Shown: one piece after another, positions 23,425-32,250 of the stretch | Layout of the letters: each line of letters begins with the position of its first letter | How positions within the stretch are numbered: position 1 is the first letter of the stretch | From: Pseudomonas sp. Fl4BN1 | GTDB taxonomy: Bacteria > Pseudomonadota > Gammaproteobacteria > Pseudomonadales > Pseudomonadaceae | Direction: 5' to 3' | Length of the DNA: 64,000 nt | Assembly (NCBI RefSeq): GCF_009908285.1 | Contig: NZ_JAAARM010000009.1 | Location: forward strand, 124,001 to 188,000 | Program-made: the position numbers and the translations under genes | The notes under the pieces: model-generated | Database searches by the model: none | What the model was told of the DNA's origin: nothing | The model's input: only the letters and a program-made list of their open reading frames with translations

Positions 23425-25464
23425 ATGAGTTCGAATTCACCTTGGCATGCCGGCGAGCGGCAATTGCAGGCCCAGGCCGGGGTGGCCGAGCGCATGCACA
23501 GCTTCGGCGGCAAAGTCATCCGCCAGGCCATGCCCGACCAGCACCGGCAGTTCTACGGGCAGCTGCCGTTCATCCTGGTGGGCGCAGTGGATGCCAACGG
23601 TGATCCCTGGGCGAGCATTCTCGAAGGCCCGCCCGGTTTCGCCCAGGCGCCCCAGGCCACCTTGTTGCGCCTGGACAGCCTGCCGGCGGTCGACGATCCG
23701 TTGCCATTGCACGAGGGCGCGGCACTGGGCCTGTTGGGTATCGAACTGCATACCCGGCGGCGCAATCGTCTCAATGGAAGGATCAGTACCCTGGACCGGG
23801 ACGGTTTCAGCGTGAGCGTGCAACAGTCCTTCGGCAATTGCCCGCAGTACATCCAGCTGCGAGCGTTGCAACAGGTACCCTTGAGCGATCCCGCCAGTCG
23901 CCCGGCCGAGCATCGGCGGGATCTGGACGAGGCGGCGCAGAGCCTGATCCGCGCTGCCGACACCTTCTTTGTTGCCAGCTACGTCGACCTGGAAGGCCAG
24001 CGTTCGGTGGACGTGTCCCACCGTGGTGGGCAGGCCGGTTTCGTCCGGGTCGAGGGCAATTGCCTGACCATCCCGGATTTCGCCGGCAACCTGTATTTCA
24101 ATACCCTGGGCAACCTGCTGCTCAATCCTCGGGCGGGCTTGCTGTTCATCGACTTTCACAGCGGCGAGTTGCTGCAGCTCAGTGGTCGCACCGAGATCAT
24201 TCTCGACGGGCCGTTGATCAGCGCTTTCCAGGGCGCCGAGCGGCTGTGGCGCTTTACCGTGGAACAACTGGTGCGGCGGCCCGCGGCCCTGTCCCTGCGC
24301 TGGCAGTTGCAGGCCTTTTCCCCGAACAGCCTGTTGACCGGCAATTGGCAGCAAGCCGAGGCGCGGTTGCGAGCGGCAACCCTGGGCCAGCAATGGCGAC
24401 CGTTACGGGTGGTGCGTATCGAGGACGAGAGCCGCAGCATTCGCTCGTTCTACCTGGAGCCGGCCGATGATGCGGGCGTGCCGAGCTTTTTGCCCGGCCA
24501 GCATCTGCCACTGCGGGTGCTGATCGAAGGCCAACCACTCATTCGCACCTACAGCCTGTCCAGTGCGCCTTCTGATGGTTTCCTGCGGATCAGCGTCAAG
24601 CGTGAAGGGTTGGTTTCCAGCTACCTGCACCAGCAGGTCAAGGTCGGCGACCTGCTGCAGGCGCGGCCGCCCCAAGGCCACTTCAGCGCTGATCCTCTAG
24701 CTGCACGGCCGCTGGTACTGTTGGCGGCTGGAGTGGGTATTACGCCTCTACTGTCGATGCTACGGGAGGTGCTTTACCAGGGCTTGCGCACCCGCCGCAG
24801 CCGGCCCACCTGGTTGATCCAGAGTTCGCGCAGCCTCGCCGAGCAGCCCTTCGCTGCCGAGCTGCAAGCCTTGCAGGTGCAGGCAGGAGACTCCTTGCAG
24901 GTGCTGCGCCTGCTCAGTCAGCCGGAAGCAGGAGTACAACCGGGTGCCGCCTTCGATCTGCGCGGACGGATTGATGTGCAACTGCTGCTTGCACAGCGGG
25001 AGCTGGATTTTGATTCCGCGGATTTTGTTCTCTGTGGTCCCGGCGCCTTTACCCAGGACCTGTACGACAGCCTGCGGGCCCTGGACCTCCGCGACGGGCA
25101 GATCCACGCCGAAACGTTCGGTCCCTCGACCTTGCGCCGCCAGCCCGATCCCCAGGCTGTGCCGTTCATGCAACCGCCGGCCGCCACCCAGGCAGTGGCG
25201 GTGCGTTTCCAGCGGGCGGGCAAGGAGCTGTCCTGGCATCCCGGCAGCGGCAGCCTGCTACAGCTGGCGGAAAGCGCTGGCCTGCGTCCGGAGTTCAGTT
25301 GCCGGGGCGGTTCTTGTGGCACCTGTCAGACTCGGCTGCTCAGCGGCCAGGTCAGTTATCCACAGGTGCCGCCGCAATTGCCAGAAGCCGGGCAGGTACT
25401 GATTTGCTGTGCGTTGCCCGCGGCTGTGGATAAACATTCGCAGCCCTTGGTACTGGACCTATAG
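23425..25464 (+). CDS. PNPOx-like / ferredoxin-NAD(P) reductase / 2Fe-2S fusion oxidoreductase
   Basis: 679-residue three-part protein. An N-terminal pyridoxamine-phosphate-oxidase-like FMN domain spans about 1-300. A flavodoxin-reductase-type FAD/NAD(P) module (~325-570) has RTYSLSSAP for FAD and LLAAGVGITPLLSML for NAD. A plant-type [2Fe-2S] ferredoxin domain closes the protein, with C-x4-C-x2-C (CRGGSCGTC) and a distal Cys in LICCALP. It is predicted to pass electrons from NAD(P)H through the cluster to an unknown acceptor, possibly its own FMN domain. GGAGG precedes the ATG. Two exact DnaA boxes lie near its 3' end. Confidence 0.88.
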   Translation: MSSNSPWHAGERQLQAQAGVAERMHSFGGKVIRQAMPDQHRQFYGQLPFILVGAVDANGDPWASILEGPPGFAQAPQATLLRLDSLPAVDDPLPLHEGAALGLLGIELHTRRRNRLNGRISTLDRDGFSVSVQQSFGNCPQYIQLRALQQVPLSDPASRPAEHRRDLDEAAQSLIRAADTFFVASYVDLEGQRSVDVSHRGGQAGFVRVEGNCLTIPDFAGNLYFNTLGNLLLNPRAGLLFIDFHSGELLQLSGRTEIILDGPLISAFQGAERLWRFTVEQLVRRPAALSLRWQLQAFSPNSLLTGNWQQAEARLRAATLGQQWRPLRVVRIEDESRSIRSFYLEPADDAGVPSFLPGQHLPLRVLIEGQPLIRTYSLSSAPSDGFLRISVKREGLVSSYLHQQVKVGDLLQARPPQGHFSADPLAARPLVLLAAGVGITPLLSMLREVLYQGLRTRRSRPTWLIQSSRSLAEQPFAAELQALQVQAGDSLQVLRLLSQPEAGVQPGAAFDLRGRIDVQLLLAQRELDFDSADFVLCGPGAFTQDLYDSLRALDLRDGQIHAETFGPSTLRRQPDPQAVPFMQPPAATQAVAVRFQRAGKELSWHPGSGSLLQLAESAGLRPEFSCRGGSCGTCQTRLLSGQVSYPQVPPQLPEAGQVLICCALPAAVDKHSQPLVLDL

Positions 25465-25601
25465 GACGGAGAAAAAAGTCCCAGCCAGCGATTGCCGCCA
25501 GCCCCGCCCCTGCGTAGGCTGGCACGATCTGGGTGAGCGTTGGCGCCAGCTCTTTCTGCGGCAACACAGGGCCTTTTTGCGTTAAAGGGAATCAACGATT
25601 C

Positions 25602-26804
25602 ATGCTCCCCCGGGTCTCGCTGCGCCTCCTCGCCTTATTGTTCTGCGCACTGCTGCTCAATGCCTGCCGTAATGAAGACGCGCCGCCCCTCGACCAACAA
25701 CTCTATATCTGGCAGCGCCAGTGGACTCCCGCCCACGCCGAAGCCCTGGCCGCTTCCCGAGAGGATTTCTCCTGCCTCCGGGTCCTGGCGCTGCAAGCTT
25801 TTCCACAGGCCGGCTGGAGCCGCGCGCGGATCGACGCAGGCCTGCTCAAGCAGGACGGGCGCCCGCTGATCGCGGTGGTCCGCCTGGATGGCCAACTGCC
25901 GTCCCTGGATCAGGCCGAGATCATCCGCCAAGTGCAGCAACTGCTGGTCGACTGGCAAGGGCAGGGGCTGACCCTCGCCGGTATCGAGATCGACCACGAT
26001 GCCGGCACTGCACGGTTGCCGGCTTACGCCGAGCTGCTACAGCGATTGCGAGCGGTGCTGCCGGTGAACCTGGCCCTGAGCATCACTGCGCTGCCGTCCT
26101 GGCTCGACAGCCGCGAACTGCCCGGGCTGTTGGCCCAGGTCGACAGCAGCGTGCTCCAGGTGCACGCGGTGAGCGATCCACGGCGCGGCCTGTTCGATCC
26201 CGGGCAGGCTGAACAATGGGCCAGGCGCTGGGCGAAGATCAGCGACAAACCTTTCTACCTGGCATTGCCTGCCTACGGCGTGGCGTTGCTGCCCGGTGCC
26301 CAGGGTGTGCCCGTGGTGGAAAGCGAAGCGCCGATTGCACGCCGCGGTCAGCGCCAGGAGTTGATGGCCGACCCCGAGCAACTGAGCCAACTGGCCAAGA
26401 CCCTGCGCCATGAGCCGCCGCCGCACCTGGCTGGCCTGATCTGGTTTCGCTTGCCTCTCAAGGGCGATGTACGGGCCTGGAGCCTCGACACCCTGCGCGC
26501 AGTAGCCCGTGGCGACACTCTCGACAGCCGCTTGACGGTGGCCCTGCAGGAGCAGGATGGCCTCTTCGACATCAGCTTGAGCAACTCGGGCAACCTCGAT
26601 CGGCCGTTACCTGAACAACTGACCCTGGCCGTTGCCCAATGTGACGGATTTGACGGGCTCGGCGGCTACACCGCCCAATTGCGTGACGGCCAATTGCTGT
26701 TGACCCGCCAGCAGACCGGCCGCTTGGCGGCGGGCGGCATCCGGGCCGTGGGCTGGGCTCGCTGTACAAAAATTGACCAAGGAGCTGCACATGTTCGTCC
26801 CTAG
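25602..26804 (+). CDS. DUF3142-containing lipoprotein
   Basis: 400 residues with a signal peptide ending in a lipobox (LLNAC, Cys at ~21), so the protein should be acylated and anchored in the envelope. The body matches the glycoside-hydrolase-like DUF3142 architecture: a barrel with GIEIDHDAGTARLPAYAELL, suggesting an Asp/Glu-containing active-site-like strand. The function is not established. The ATG at 25602 is chosen for its AAAGGGA site and complete signal peptide. Its 3' end overlaps the next gene by 14 bases, so the two are co-expressed. Confidence 0.82.
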   Translation: MLPRVSLRLLALLFCALLLNACRNEDAPPLDQQLYIWQRQWTPAHAEALAASREDFSCLRVLALQAFPQAGWSRARIDAGLLKQDGRPLIAVVRLDGQLPSLDQAEIIRQVQQLLVDWQGQGLTLAGIEIDHDAGTARLPAYAELLQRLRAVLPVNLALSITALPSWLDSRELPGLLAQVDSSVLQVHAVSDPRRGLFDPGQAEQWARRWAKISDKPFYLALPAYGVALLPGAQGVPVVESEAPIARRGQRQELMADPEQLSQLAKTLRHEPPPHLAGLIWFRLPLKGDVRAWSLDTLRAVARGDTLDSRLTVALQEQDGLFDISLSNSGNLDRPLPEQLTLAVAQCDGFDGLGGYTAQLRDGQLLLTRQQTGRLAAGGIRAVGWARCTKIDQGAAHVRP

Positions 26805-28923
26805 ATCCCGCTACCTGCTGTGCCTGAGCCTGTGCCTGCCCTTGGCCCCGGCCCTGGCCTGCGGTCCGACCTTTCCCATGCGCCTGCTGGAAGATCGCTC
26901 GCAGACCCTGGCGCAGTTGCCTGAAGGCAGTTTCCGGTTCGAAGTCAGCCGGCTGGGAAAGGCCATAGCCGGGCTCAAGCCCGTGGCCGAGAATACCTTC
27001 AGCCGTGATTACAACCTGCCTGAAAGCTACGAGGTGCAAGAGCGAAACTCAGCGGAACAGCAAGGGCTGAACGAGGCTCAGAAAGCCCTGGTCGGCCAGC
27101 TGCGCAAGCTCAACGACGGACACGTAGCGGAACAACAAGGGGCCAGCCTGCCGCCGGAGATCAACCTCTACACCGCCGGCGCCGTGGCCTTCGGCGCCGG
27201 GGATCATGAGCTGGCGGCGGAGTATTTCCGCAAAGTGCTGGCGCTGCCCGCCGAGCAGCGTGCACTGCGCAGTACCTGGGCCGCCTATTCCCTGGGCCGG
27301 GCCCTGCAAGCCATCAGTGAACAAGCCAACGAGCTGGACGAGCAGGGGCGCAGTGCCACCTTGCAGGCGGCGCGCCAGGCCTTCATCCAGACCCGTCAAC
27401 TGAACATCGATGGCTTCAGCGACCCCCTGGAACTGGGCATCGCCAGCCTGGGAGAAGAGGCGCGCATTCTGAAGAACCAGAACCAGTGGAGCCAGGCCAT
27501 CGACCTGTATGCCAGCCAGAACCTGTTGGGTTCGGACGTCGGCTACAGCTCCCTGAAGCAAGTGGTGGGCGAGCTGGGCGGCCTGTCGGACGCGCAACTG
27601 CTGGAACAGCTCAAGCAGCCTGCGGTGGCGCGCTTGCTCACTGCCTCGCTGGTCTCGCACCAGGGCTGGTCCTTTGGCGAGAAGCCGGCTGCCGAGCAGA
27701 ACCTGATCAAGCTGCTGAGCCAGGTCACCGCCGGCACGTTCGACAACGCTGATCGGCTGGCAGCGCTGAATTACCAGAACGGCGATTTCGTCACCACCAA
27801 GCAACTGCTGGAGCATGCCGGCGACGGCGGCCTGGCCTGGTGGCTGCGGGCCAAGCTGGCGCTGCGCGACGGCGACAAGGTGGCGGCCGCAGCCGCCTAC
27901 GCCAAGGCCGCCGCGGCCTTCCCCCGGGACGAGAGCTGGGGCTTTCGTGGCGACTACGACGGCAACTATGAAGACCTCAAGCCGGGCTGCCGGGTAGAAG
28001 GCGAAAGCGCCTTGCTGGCCCTGGATCGCGGTGACTACGTGCAAGCGTTCGAGCTGCTCTACCGCAGTGGCGACATCTACTGGCACGACGCGGCGACCGT
28101 GGCGGAGCGGGTGCTGACCCTGGATGAACTCAAGCACTTCGTCGACACCCAGGTGCCCGCGCCGCCGCCCACCCCCAAGCAACCCGATGCCTACTACGAG
28201 AGCCTGCCGATTGCCGCCCAGGTGCGCGAACTGCTGGGCCGACGACTGCTGCGCGAAGGTCGCTACGAAGAGGGCTGGGGCTACTTCTACAGCCCCGAGC
28301 GCCAGGCCGTCGCCAAGGCTTATGGCGAACACCGGCGCAGCGCCGAATCGGCCTGGCTGCCCACGGGGCGGGCCGAGGCCTATTACCAGGCGGGCCAGCT
28401 GGCGCGGGCATCGGGGATGGAGATCCTCGGCTACGAGATGGGCCCGGATTACCACAGCCTGTGGGGCAGCTACAGCCTGGAAATCCCGCCGGTGCAGGCG
28501 GGCCCGCTGATCAGCGCCGACGAAGTGCAGCGCCAGCGCTCCACCACGGCCGAACCCGATGTGCGCTACCACTATCGCTACGTGGCCGGGGAGTTGGGCA
28601 ACCGCGCCGCGGATTTCCTGCCCCATACCAGCCAGGCCTATGCCGCGGTGCTGTGCAAGGCGGCGCGCTGGACCCGCGGCAGCGATGCCGAGATCGAGTA
28701 CTACCAGCGCTACGTGGAAAACGGTCCCTTTGTGGAGTGGGCCGGCAACTTCGGCATGAACTGCGAAGAGCCGGACTTCGGCAGCGCCAACAAGCGCTAC
28801 CTGACCCAGTGGCTGGCTGAGTCTCGTTCTACAGTGGAGCGACACAAGCTGGCGGCTGCCGGTGGCGGCGTCGTCCTGCTGGCTGCCGCCTACCTGTTCT
28901 GGCGCCGCCGGCAAACCGCCTGA
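26791..28923 (+). CDS. Large secreted repeat (TPR-like) protein with C-terminal membrane anchor
   Basis: 710 residues of unassigned function. An N-terminal signal peptide (to about ALA-C) is followed by long helical stretches with TPR-like spacing (for example AGAVAFGAGDHELAAEYFRKVL and KVAAAAAYAKAAAAFPRDE). A C-terminal hydrophobic segment ends in a basic tail (WRRRQTA). This predicts a periplasmic scaffold fixed to the inner membrane. AAGGAG sits 7 bases before ATG 26791. Overlap with the DUF3142 lipoprotein gene suggests that the products work together. Confidence 0.8.
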   Translation: MFVPRSRYLLCLSLCLPLAPALACGPTFPMRLLEDRSQTLAQLPEGSFRFEVSRLGKAIAGLKPVAENTFSRDYNLPESYEVQERNSAEQQGLNEAQKALVGQLRKLNDGHVAEQQGASLPPEINLYTAGAVAFGAGDHELAAEYFRKVLALPAEQRALRSTWAAYSLGRALQAISEQANELDEQGRSATLQAARQAFIQTRQLNIDGFSDPLELGIASLGEEARILKNQNQWSQAIDLYASQNLLGSDVGYSSLKQVVGELGGLSDAQLLEQLKQPAVARLLTASLVSHQGWSFGEKPAAEQNLIKLLSQVTAGTFDNADRLAALNYQNGDFVTTKQLLEHAGDGGLAWWLRAKLALRDGDKVAAAAAYAKAAAAFPRDESWGFRGDYDGNYEDLKPGCRVEGESALLALDRGDYVQAFELLYRSGDIYWHDAATVAERVLTLDELKHFVDTQVPAPPPTPKQPDAYYESLPIAAQVRELLGRRLLREGRYEEGWGYFYSPERQAVAKAYGEHRRSAESAWLPTGRAEAYYQAGQLARASGMEILGYEMGPDYHSLWGSYSLEIPPVQAGPLISADEVQRQRSTTAEPDVRYHYRYVAGELGNRAADFLPHTSQAYAAVLCKAARWTRGSDAEIEYYQRYVENGPFVEWAGNFGMNCEEPDFGSANKRYLTQWLAESRSTVERHKLAAAGGGVVLLAAAYLFWRRRQTA

Positions 28924-28966
28924 TTGTGGTCAGGAGGACGCGCTTGCCACTCAGGTTTGCTTGTCC

Positions 28967-29608
28967 TCAGGCCTGCTGGACAAAGGTCAGGCGCAGGGCG
29001 AAGCCAATCAGCAGGCTACCGAACAGCCACTGTTGCAACCGTTGCGCCGAAGGGCTGCGCTGCATCCAGCGGCCCAGTCCGGCACCGGCGAGGGCGTAGC
29101 AACAGTCGAACATCCCGCCCACCGCCACCAGCAGTACGCCGAGGGTGACGAATTGCGGCACCACCGCGCCGGCCTGGGGGTCGACGAACTGCGGCAGCAA
29201 CACCGAGCAGAACAGCAGCGCCTTGGGGTTCAACAGGTTGGTCAACAGACCGCGCTGGATCGCCTGGCGCCAGCGCAGGGGTGTGGCCGCCGCGCCGGTG
29301 TTGTCGAGGCTGGGCAACAGGTTCGCGCGCAGGCACTGGATGCCGATCCATAGCAGATAGGCGGCGCCTACCAGGCGCACCAGGTCGAAAGTCCAGGGTG
29401 CGGCCTTGAACAGTGCTGCCAGGCCCAAGGCGGCCAGGGCCACGTGGCAACTGCGGGACACGGCTAGCCCCAGGGCGGTGGCCAGCGCCTGGGCCTTGCC
29501 TTGGCGGGCACCGGTCTGCAGCAGGAGGATCATGTCGGGCCCGGGCAGCAGATAGACCACCGCCAACGCCAGGAAATACATCCACAGTTGCGCCACCTTG
29601 CACCCCAT
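28967..29608 (-). CDS. LysE-family amino-acid exporter
   Basis: About 213 residues, six predicted helices. The family hallmark LLPGPDMILLLQTGARQGKAQALATALG is at the N-terminus, as in LysE/RhtB exporters. An alternative start at 29581 (M-Y-F-L-A-L) is equally plausible. It is divergent from an Lrp/AsnC regulator 124 bases away, the usual arrangement for amino-acid-induced export. Confidence 0.92.
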   Translation of the reverse strand: MGCKVAQLWMYFLALAVVYLLPGPDMILLLQTGARQGKAQALATALGLAVSRSCHVALAALGLAALFKAAPWTFDLVRLVGAAYLLWIGIQCLRANLLPSLDNTGAAATPLRWRQAIQRGLLTNLLNPKALLFCSVLLPQFVDPQAGAVVPQFVTLGVLLVAVGGMFDCCYALAGAGLGRWMQRSPSAQRLQQWLFGSLLIGFALRLTFVQQA

Positions 29609-29731
29609 TCGTTGTCGAGTTGGTGCGCCCAGTTTAGGGCCGAAGACCCGGGCAGGTGCTTGCGTAATCAGCCAGCAAGACCGCTGAAATTGGCATAACC
29701 TTCCAGTATTTAGCAGAGCTACCATCCGAAT

Positions 29732-30214
29732 ATGCCAAATATGAAACTCGACGCTTACGACCGCAAGATCCTCGCCGCCCTGCAGCGCGATGGTCGCTTG
29801 AGCAATGTGCAACTGGCAGAGGAAATCGGCCTGTCACCGTCACCCTGCCTGCGCCGGGTGCGCATGCTGGAAGAGGCCGGGGTGATTCGTGGCTATCAGG
29901 CGACCCTGGATCGCGATGAAGTGGGGTTGGGGCTGACGGTGTTCGTCGGGGTCAAGGTGGAGCGGCACAACGACGCCGAGGCCGAAGCCTTTCGCCTGGC
30001 GGTGTTGCAGTTACCGGAGGTGATCTCGGCGTTCCTGGTGTCCGGCGAGTCGGATTTCCTGCTGCAGGTCGTCGTTCCAGACTTGCGCGGTTATGACCGT
30101 TTCCTCACCGGTTGCCTGCTGAAGATCCCCGGCGTCAGCGATATCCGCAGCAACTTCGCCATTCACACGGTGAAAACCCCGGGGCCCCTGCCATTGGGGC
30201 ACTTGCCGGGGTGA
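29732..30214 (+). CDS. Lrp/AsnC-family transcriptional regulator
   Basis: 160 residues. The N-terminal HTH (LSNVQLAEEIGLSPSPCLRRVRML, ~23-46) is joined to a C-terminal RAM effector domain with the typical VSGESDFLLQVVVPD strand. It is divergently transcribed from the LysE exporter and is probably its amino-acid-responsive activator. The intergenic sequence 29609-29731 should hold its binding sites. Confidence 0.93.
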   Translation: MPNMKLDAYDRKILAALQRDGRLSNVQLAEEIGLSPSPCLRRVRMLEEAGVIRGYQATLDRDEVGLGLTVFVGVKVERHNDAEAEAFRLAVLQLPEVISAFLVSGESDFLLQVVVPDLRGYDRFLTGCLLKIPGVSDIRSNFAIHTVKTPGPLPLGHLPG

Positions 30215-30230
30215 GGTGAAGGCTAGCGCC

Positions 30231-31163
30231 TCAAGTCCACCAGTAGCGCACCAGGTGGAAGAAGATCGGTGCGGCGAAACACACCGAATCCAGGCGGTCG
30301 AGCATGCCGCCGTGGCCTTCGATCATGTGCCCCCAGTCCTTGACCCCGCGATCGCGCTTGATCGCCGACATGACGATGCCGCCGGCAAACCCCAGCAGGT
30401 TGATCAGCAGGGCGATGAGGAACGACTGCCAGATGTTGAACGGGGTTATCCAGAACAACGCCCCACCGATCATCGAGGCCAGCAGGATGCCGCCGACAAA
30501 CCCTTCAACGGTCTTGGACGGCGACAGGTTGGGGGCGATCTTGCGTTTGCCGAAAAGTTTTCCACAGACGTACTGCAGCACGTCCGAGAGCTGCACGACG
30601 ATCACCAGGTAGGCGATCAGCAGCAGGTTGCGGCCTTCGTAGCCGGCGATGTCCAGGGTCAACAGGGCCGGGACGAAGGACACGCAGAACACTGCGATCA
30701 TCAACCCCCACTGGACCTTGGAGGCGCGTTCCAGGAAGTGCGTGCTGTCGCCCCCGAGGGACGCCAGGATCGGCAGTAGCAGGAACACGTAGACCGGGAT
30801 GAAGATCGAGAACAGCCCGTACCAGTCGGAGTAGATCAGCAGGTACTGCAGCGGCAGCGCCAGGTAGAACGCCGCCACCAGCGCCGGGTAGTCGCTGCGC
30901 CGGGTCGGGGTCAGGGTCAGGAACTCGCGCAGGGCATAGAAGGACACCGCGTAGAACAACAGGATCACCGCTGCAGTGCCGAGCCAGAAGGCGATGCCGA
31001 TCACCAGCACCATCACCCACCAGGCGTTGATCCGCGCATTGAGGTTGTCGATCACCGGATTGGGCGTGCCACGGGTGCGTAGCTTGAGGATGAAACCAAT
31101 CAGCGAGGCCAGCACCAGAATGGCGCCAATGCCGCCGAACAACATCAGGGTCTGCTTATCCAT
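30231..31163 (-). CDS. Phosphatidate cytidylyltransferase (CdsA/YnbB-like)
   Basis: Makes CDP-diacylglycerol from phosphatidate and CTP in the inner membrane. 310 residues with about eight helices. The complete family signature is present near the C-terminus: S-A-I-K-R-D-R-x-x-K-D, then HGGMLDRLD. It is the last gene of a six-gene minus-strand operon, one base after the acyltransferase gene. It is probably a second copy beside a housekeeping cdsA elsewhere. YnbB of E. coli occupies the equivalent place in ynbABCD. Confidence 0.9.
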   Translation of the reverse strand: MDKQTLMLFGGIGAILVLASLIGFILKLRTRGTPNPVIDNLNARINAWWVMVLVIGIAFWLGTAAVILLFYAVSFYALREFLTLTPTRRSDYPALVAAFYLALPLQYLLIYSDWYGLFSIFIPVYVFLLLPILASLGGDSTHFLERASKVQWGLMIAVFCVSFVPALLTLDIAGYEGRNLLLIAYLVIVVQLSDVLQYVCGKLFGKRKIAPNLSPSKTVEGFVGGILLASMIGGALFWITPFNIWQSFLIALLINLLGFAGGIVMSAIKRDRGVKDWGHMIEGHGGMLDRLDSVCFAAPIFFHLVRYWWT

Positions 31164-31164
31164 C

Positions 31165-31791
31165 TCAGGCGTGCTCCGGGGCCAGGGCCAGCAGCGCGGC
31201 GCGGCTGCGTTCGAGGAAGTGTTCCTTGCTTTCATCTTCTTCCAGGGTCAGCGGTGCACCGAAACTGGTGGTACACAGCAGCGGCAGGGGCAGGAAGCGG
31301 CCCTTGGGCATGACCCGGTTGAGGTTGGCAATCCATACCGGGATCACCTCGACCTGTGGATAACTCTTGGCCAGGTGGTAGATGCCACTCTTGAACGGCA
31401 GCAGGCCGTCTTCCAGGTTGCGTGTGCCTTCTGGGAAGATGATCAGTGAGTCGCCATGCTCCAGGGCGTCGAGCATCGGTTGCAGAGGATTATCCACAGG
31501 CTCCTTGCGCTCGCGGTCGATCAGCACGCCGTTGAACACCCGGTTGATGATGTAGCGGCGCAGGCCGCTTTTCTGCCAGTAGTCGGAACCGGCCACGGGC
31601 CGCGTCAGTTTGCGCAGTGCCGGTGGCAGGGAGGCCCAGAGCAGCACGAAGTCGCCGTGGCTGCTGTGGTTGGCGAAGTAGATCCGCTGCACCGCCTGTG
31701 GTGCCGAGCCGAGCCACAGGCTGCGTGCGCCAGTAATGCTGCGGGCTGCGGAGGTGATGAGGTTGGCGACCAGGGGTTCGAACATATGCAT
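31165..31791 (-). CDS. 1-acyl-glycerol-phosphate acyltransferase (PlsC-like)
   Basis: 208-residue acyltransferase that would form phosphatidate from lysophosphatidate. The catalytic NHX4D box is NHSSHGD (~41-47) and the substrate box FPEGTR is near 120. It lacks a long N-terminal membrane segment. It sits directly upstream of the cytidylyltransferase, so product and substrate genes are adjacent. Two exact DnaA boxes (31355-31363 and 31490-31498) lie inside. Confidence 0.9.
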   Translation of the reverse strand: MHMFEPLVANLITSAARSITGARSLWLGSAPQAVQRIYFANHSSHGDFVLLWASLPPALRKLTRPVAGSDYWQKSGLRRYIINRVFNGVLIDRERKEPVDNPLQPMLDALEHGDSLIIFPEGTRNLEDGLLPFKSGIYHLAKSYPQVEVIPVWIANLNRVMPKGRFLPLPLLCTTSFGAPLTLEEDESKEHFLERSRAALLALAPEHA

Positions 31792-31794
31792 TCC

Positions 31795-32250
31795 TTATCC
31801 GGCGAAGGTCAGCCAGGGGCTGGCCAGGATCAAGCTCAATATCACCAGCACTTGTGCTGCCAGCAGCAGCGCCTGACGGCGCAGCAGGCCCAGGGCACCG
31901 CGGCTGCGTTCATTCCAGGGGCGGCCGCCACGTTCGGCAGGCATCAGGCCGAGGGCGCCCAGGGCCTGATCCAGGGCCTGGGTGCTGTGTTCCAGGGAGG
32001 CCGGGGTATCGGCCACGCGCTGAAACAGATCGGCATCGAAAGCCACCCGCAGCGCCAGGTACTTTTCCACAAGCCCCAGCAGGATCAGGGCGACGCTGAT
32101 GAGCAGGCCCCCCAGGCTGACGCTGGCCAGCAGGTACTGGCCCAGGCCGTACAGAGCACCGAGCAGGGTCAGCCCTGTGGATAACTGATCCAGGGCCCGG
32201 CCCTGGCGCAGCAGGCTGGCGACGCTGTGCAGTTGCATTTCAGTGGACAT
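31795..32250 (-). CDS. Small membrane protein of the lipid operon, function unknown
   Basis: 151 residues. Two hydrophobic helices at about residues 25-65 and one near the C-terminus (LLLAAQVLVILSLILA) predict an inner-membrane protein. It starts 11 bases inside the end of the phosphatase gene and ends 3 bases before the acyltransferase gene, so it belongs to the operon. No E. coli ynb counterpart is recognised. It could be a scaffold or a transfer subunit, but nothing in the sequence proves this. Confidence 0.75.
   Translation of the reverse strand: MSTEMQLHSVASLLRQGRALDQLSTGLTLLGALYGLGQYLLASVSLGGLLISVALILLGLVEKYLALRVAFDADLFQRVADTPASLEHSTQALDQALGALGLMPAERGGRPWNERSRGALGLLRRQALLLAAQVLVILSLILASPWLTFAG

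Noticed and set aside
25352..25567. Minus-strand frame with a hydrophobic start over the end of the ferredoxin fusion
   Set aside because: It overlaps a clear [2Fe-2S] gene end and has no ribosome site or recognised family; the Gly/Ala-rich part is probably chance.
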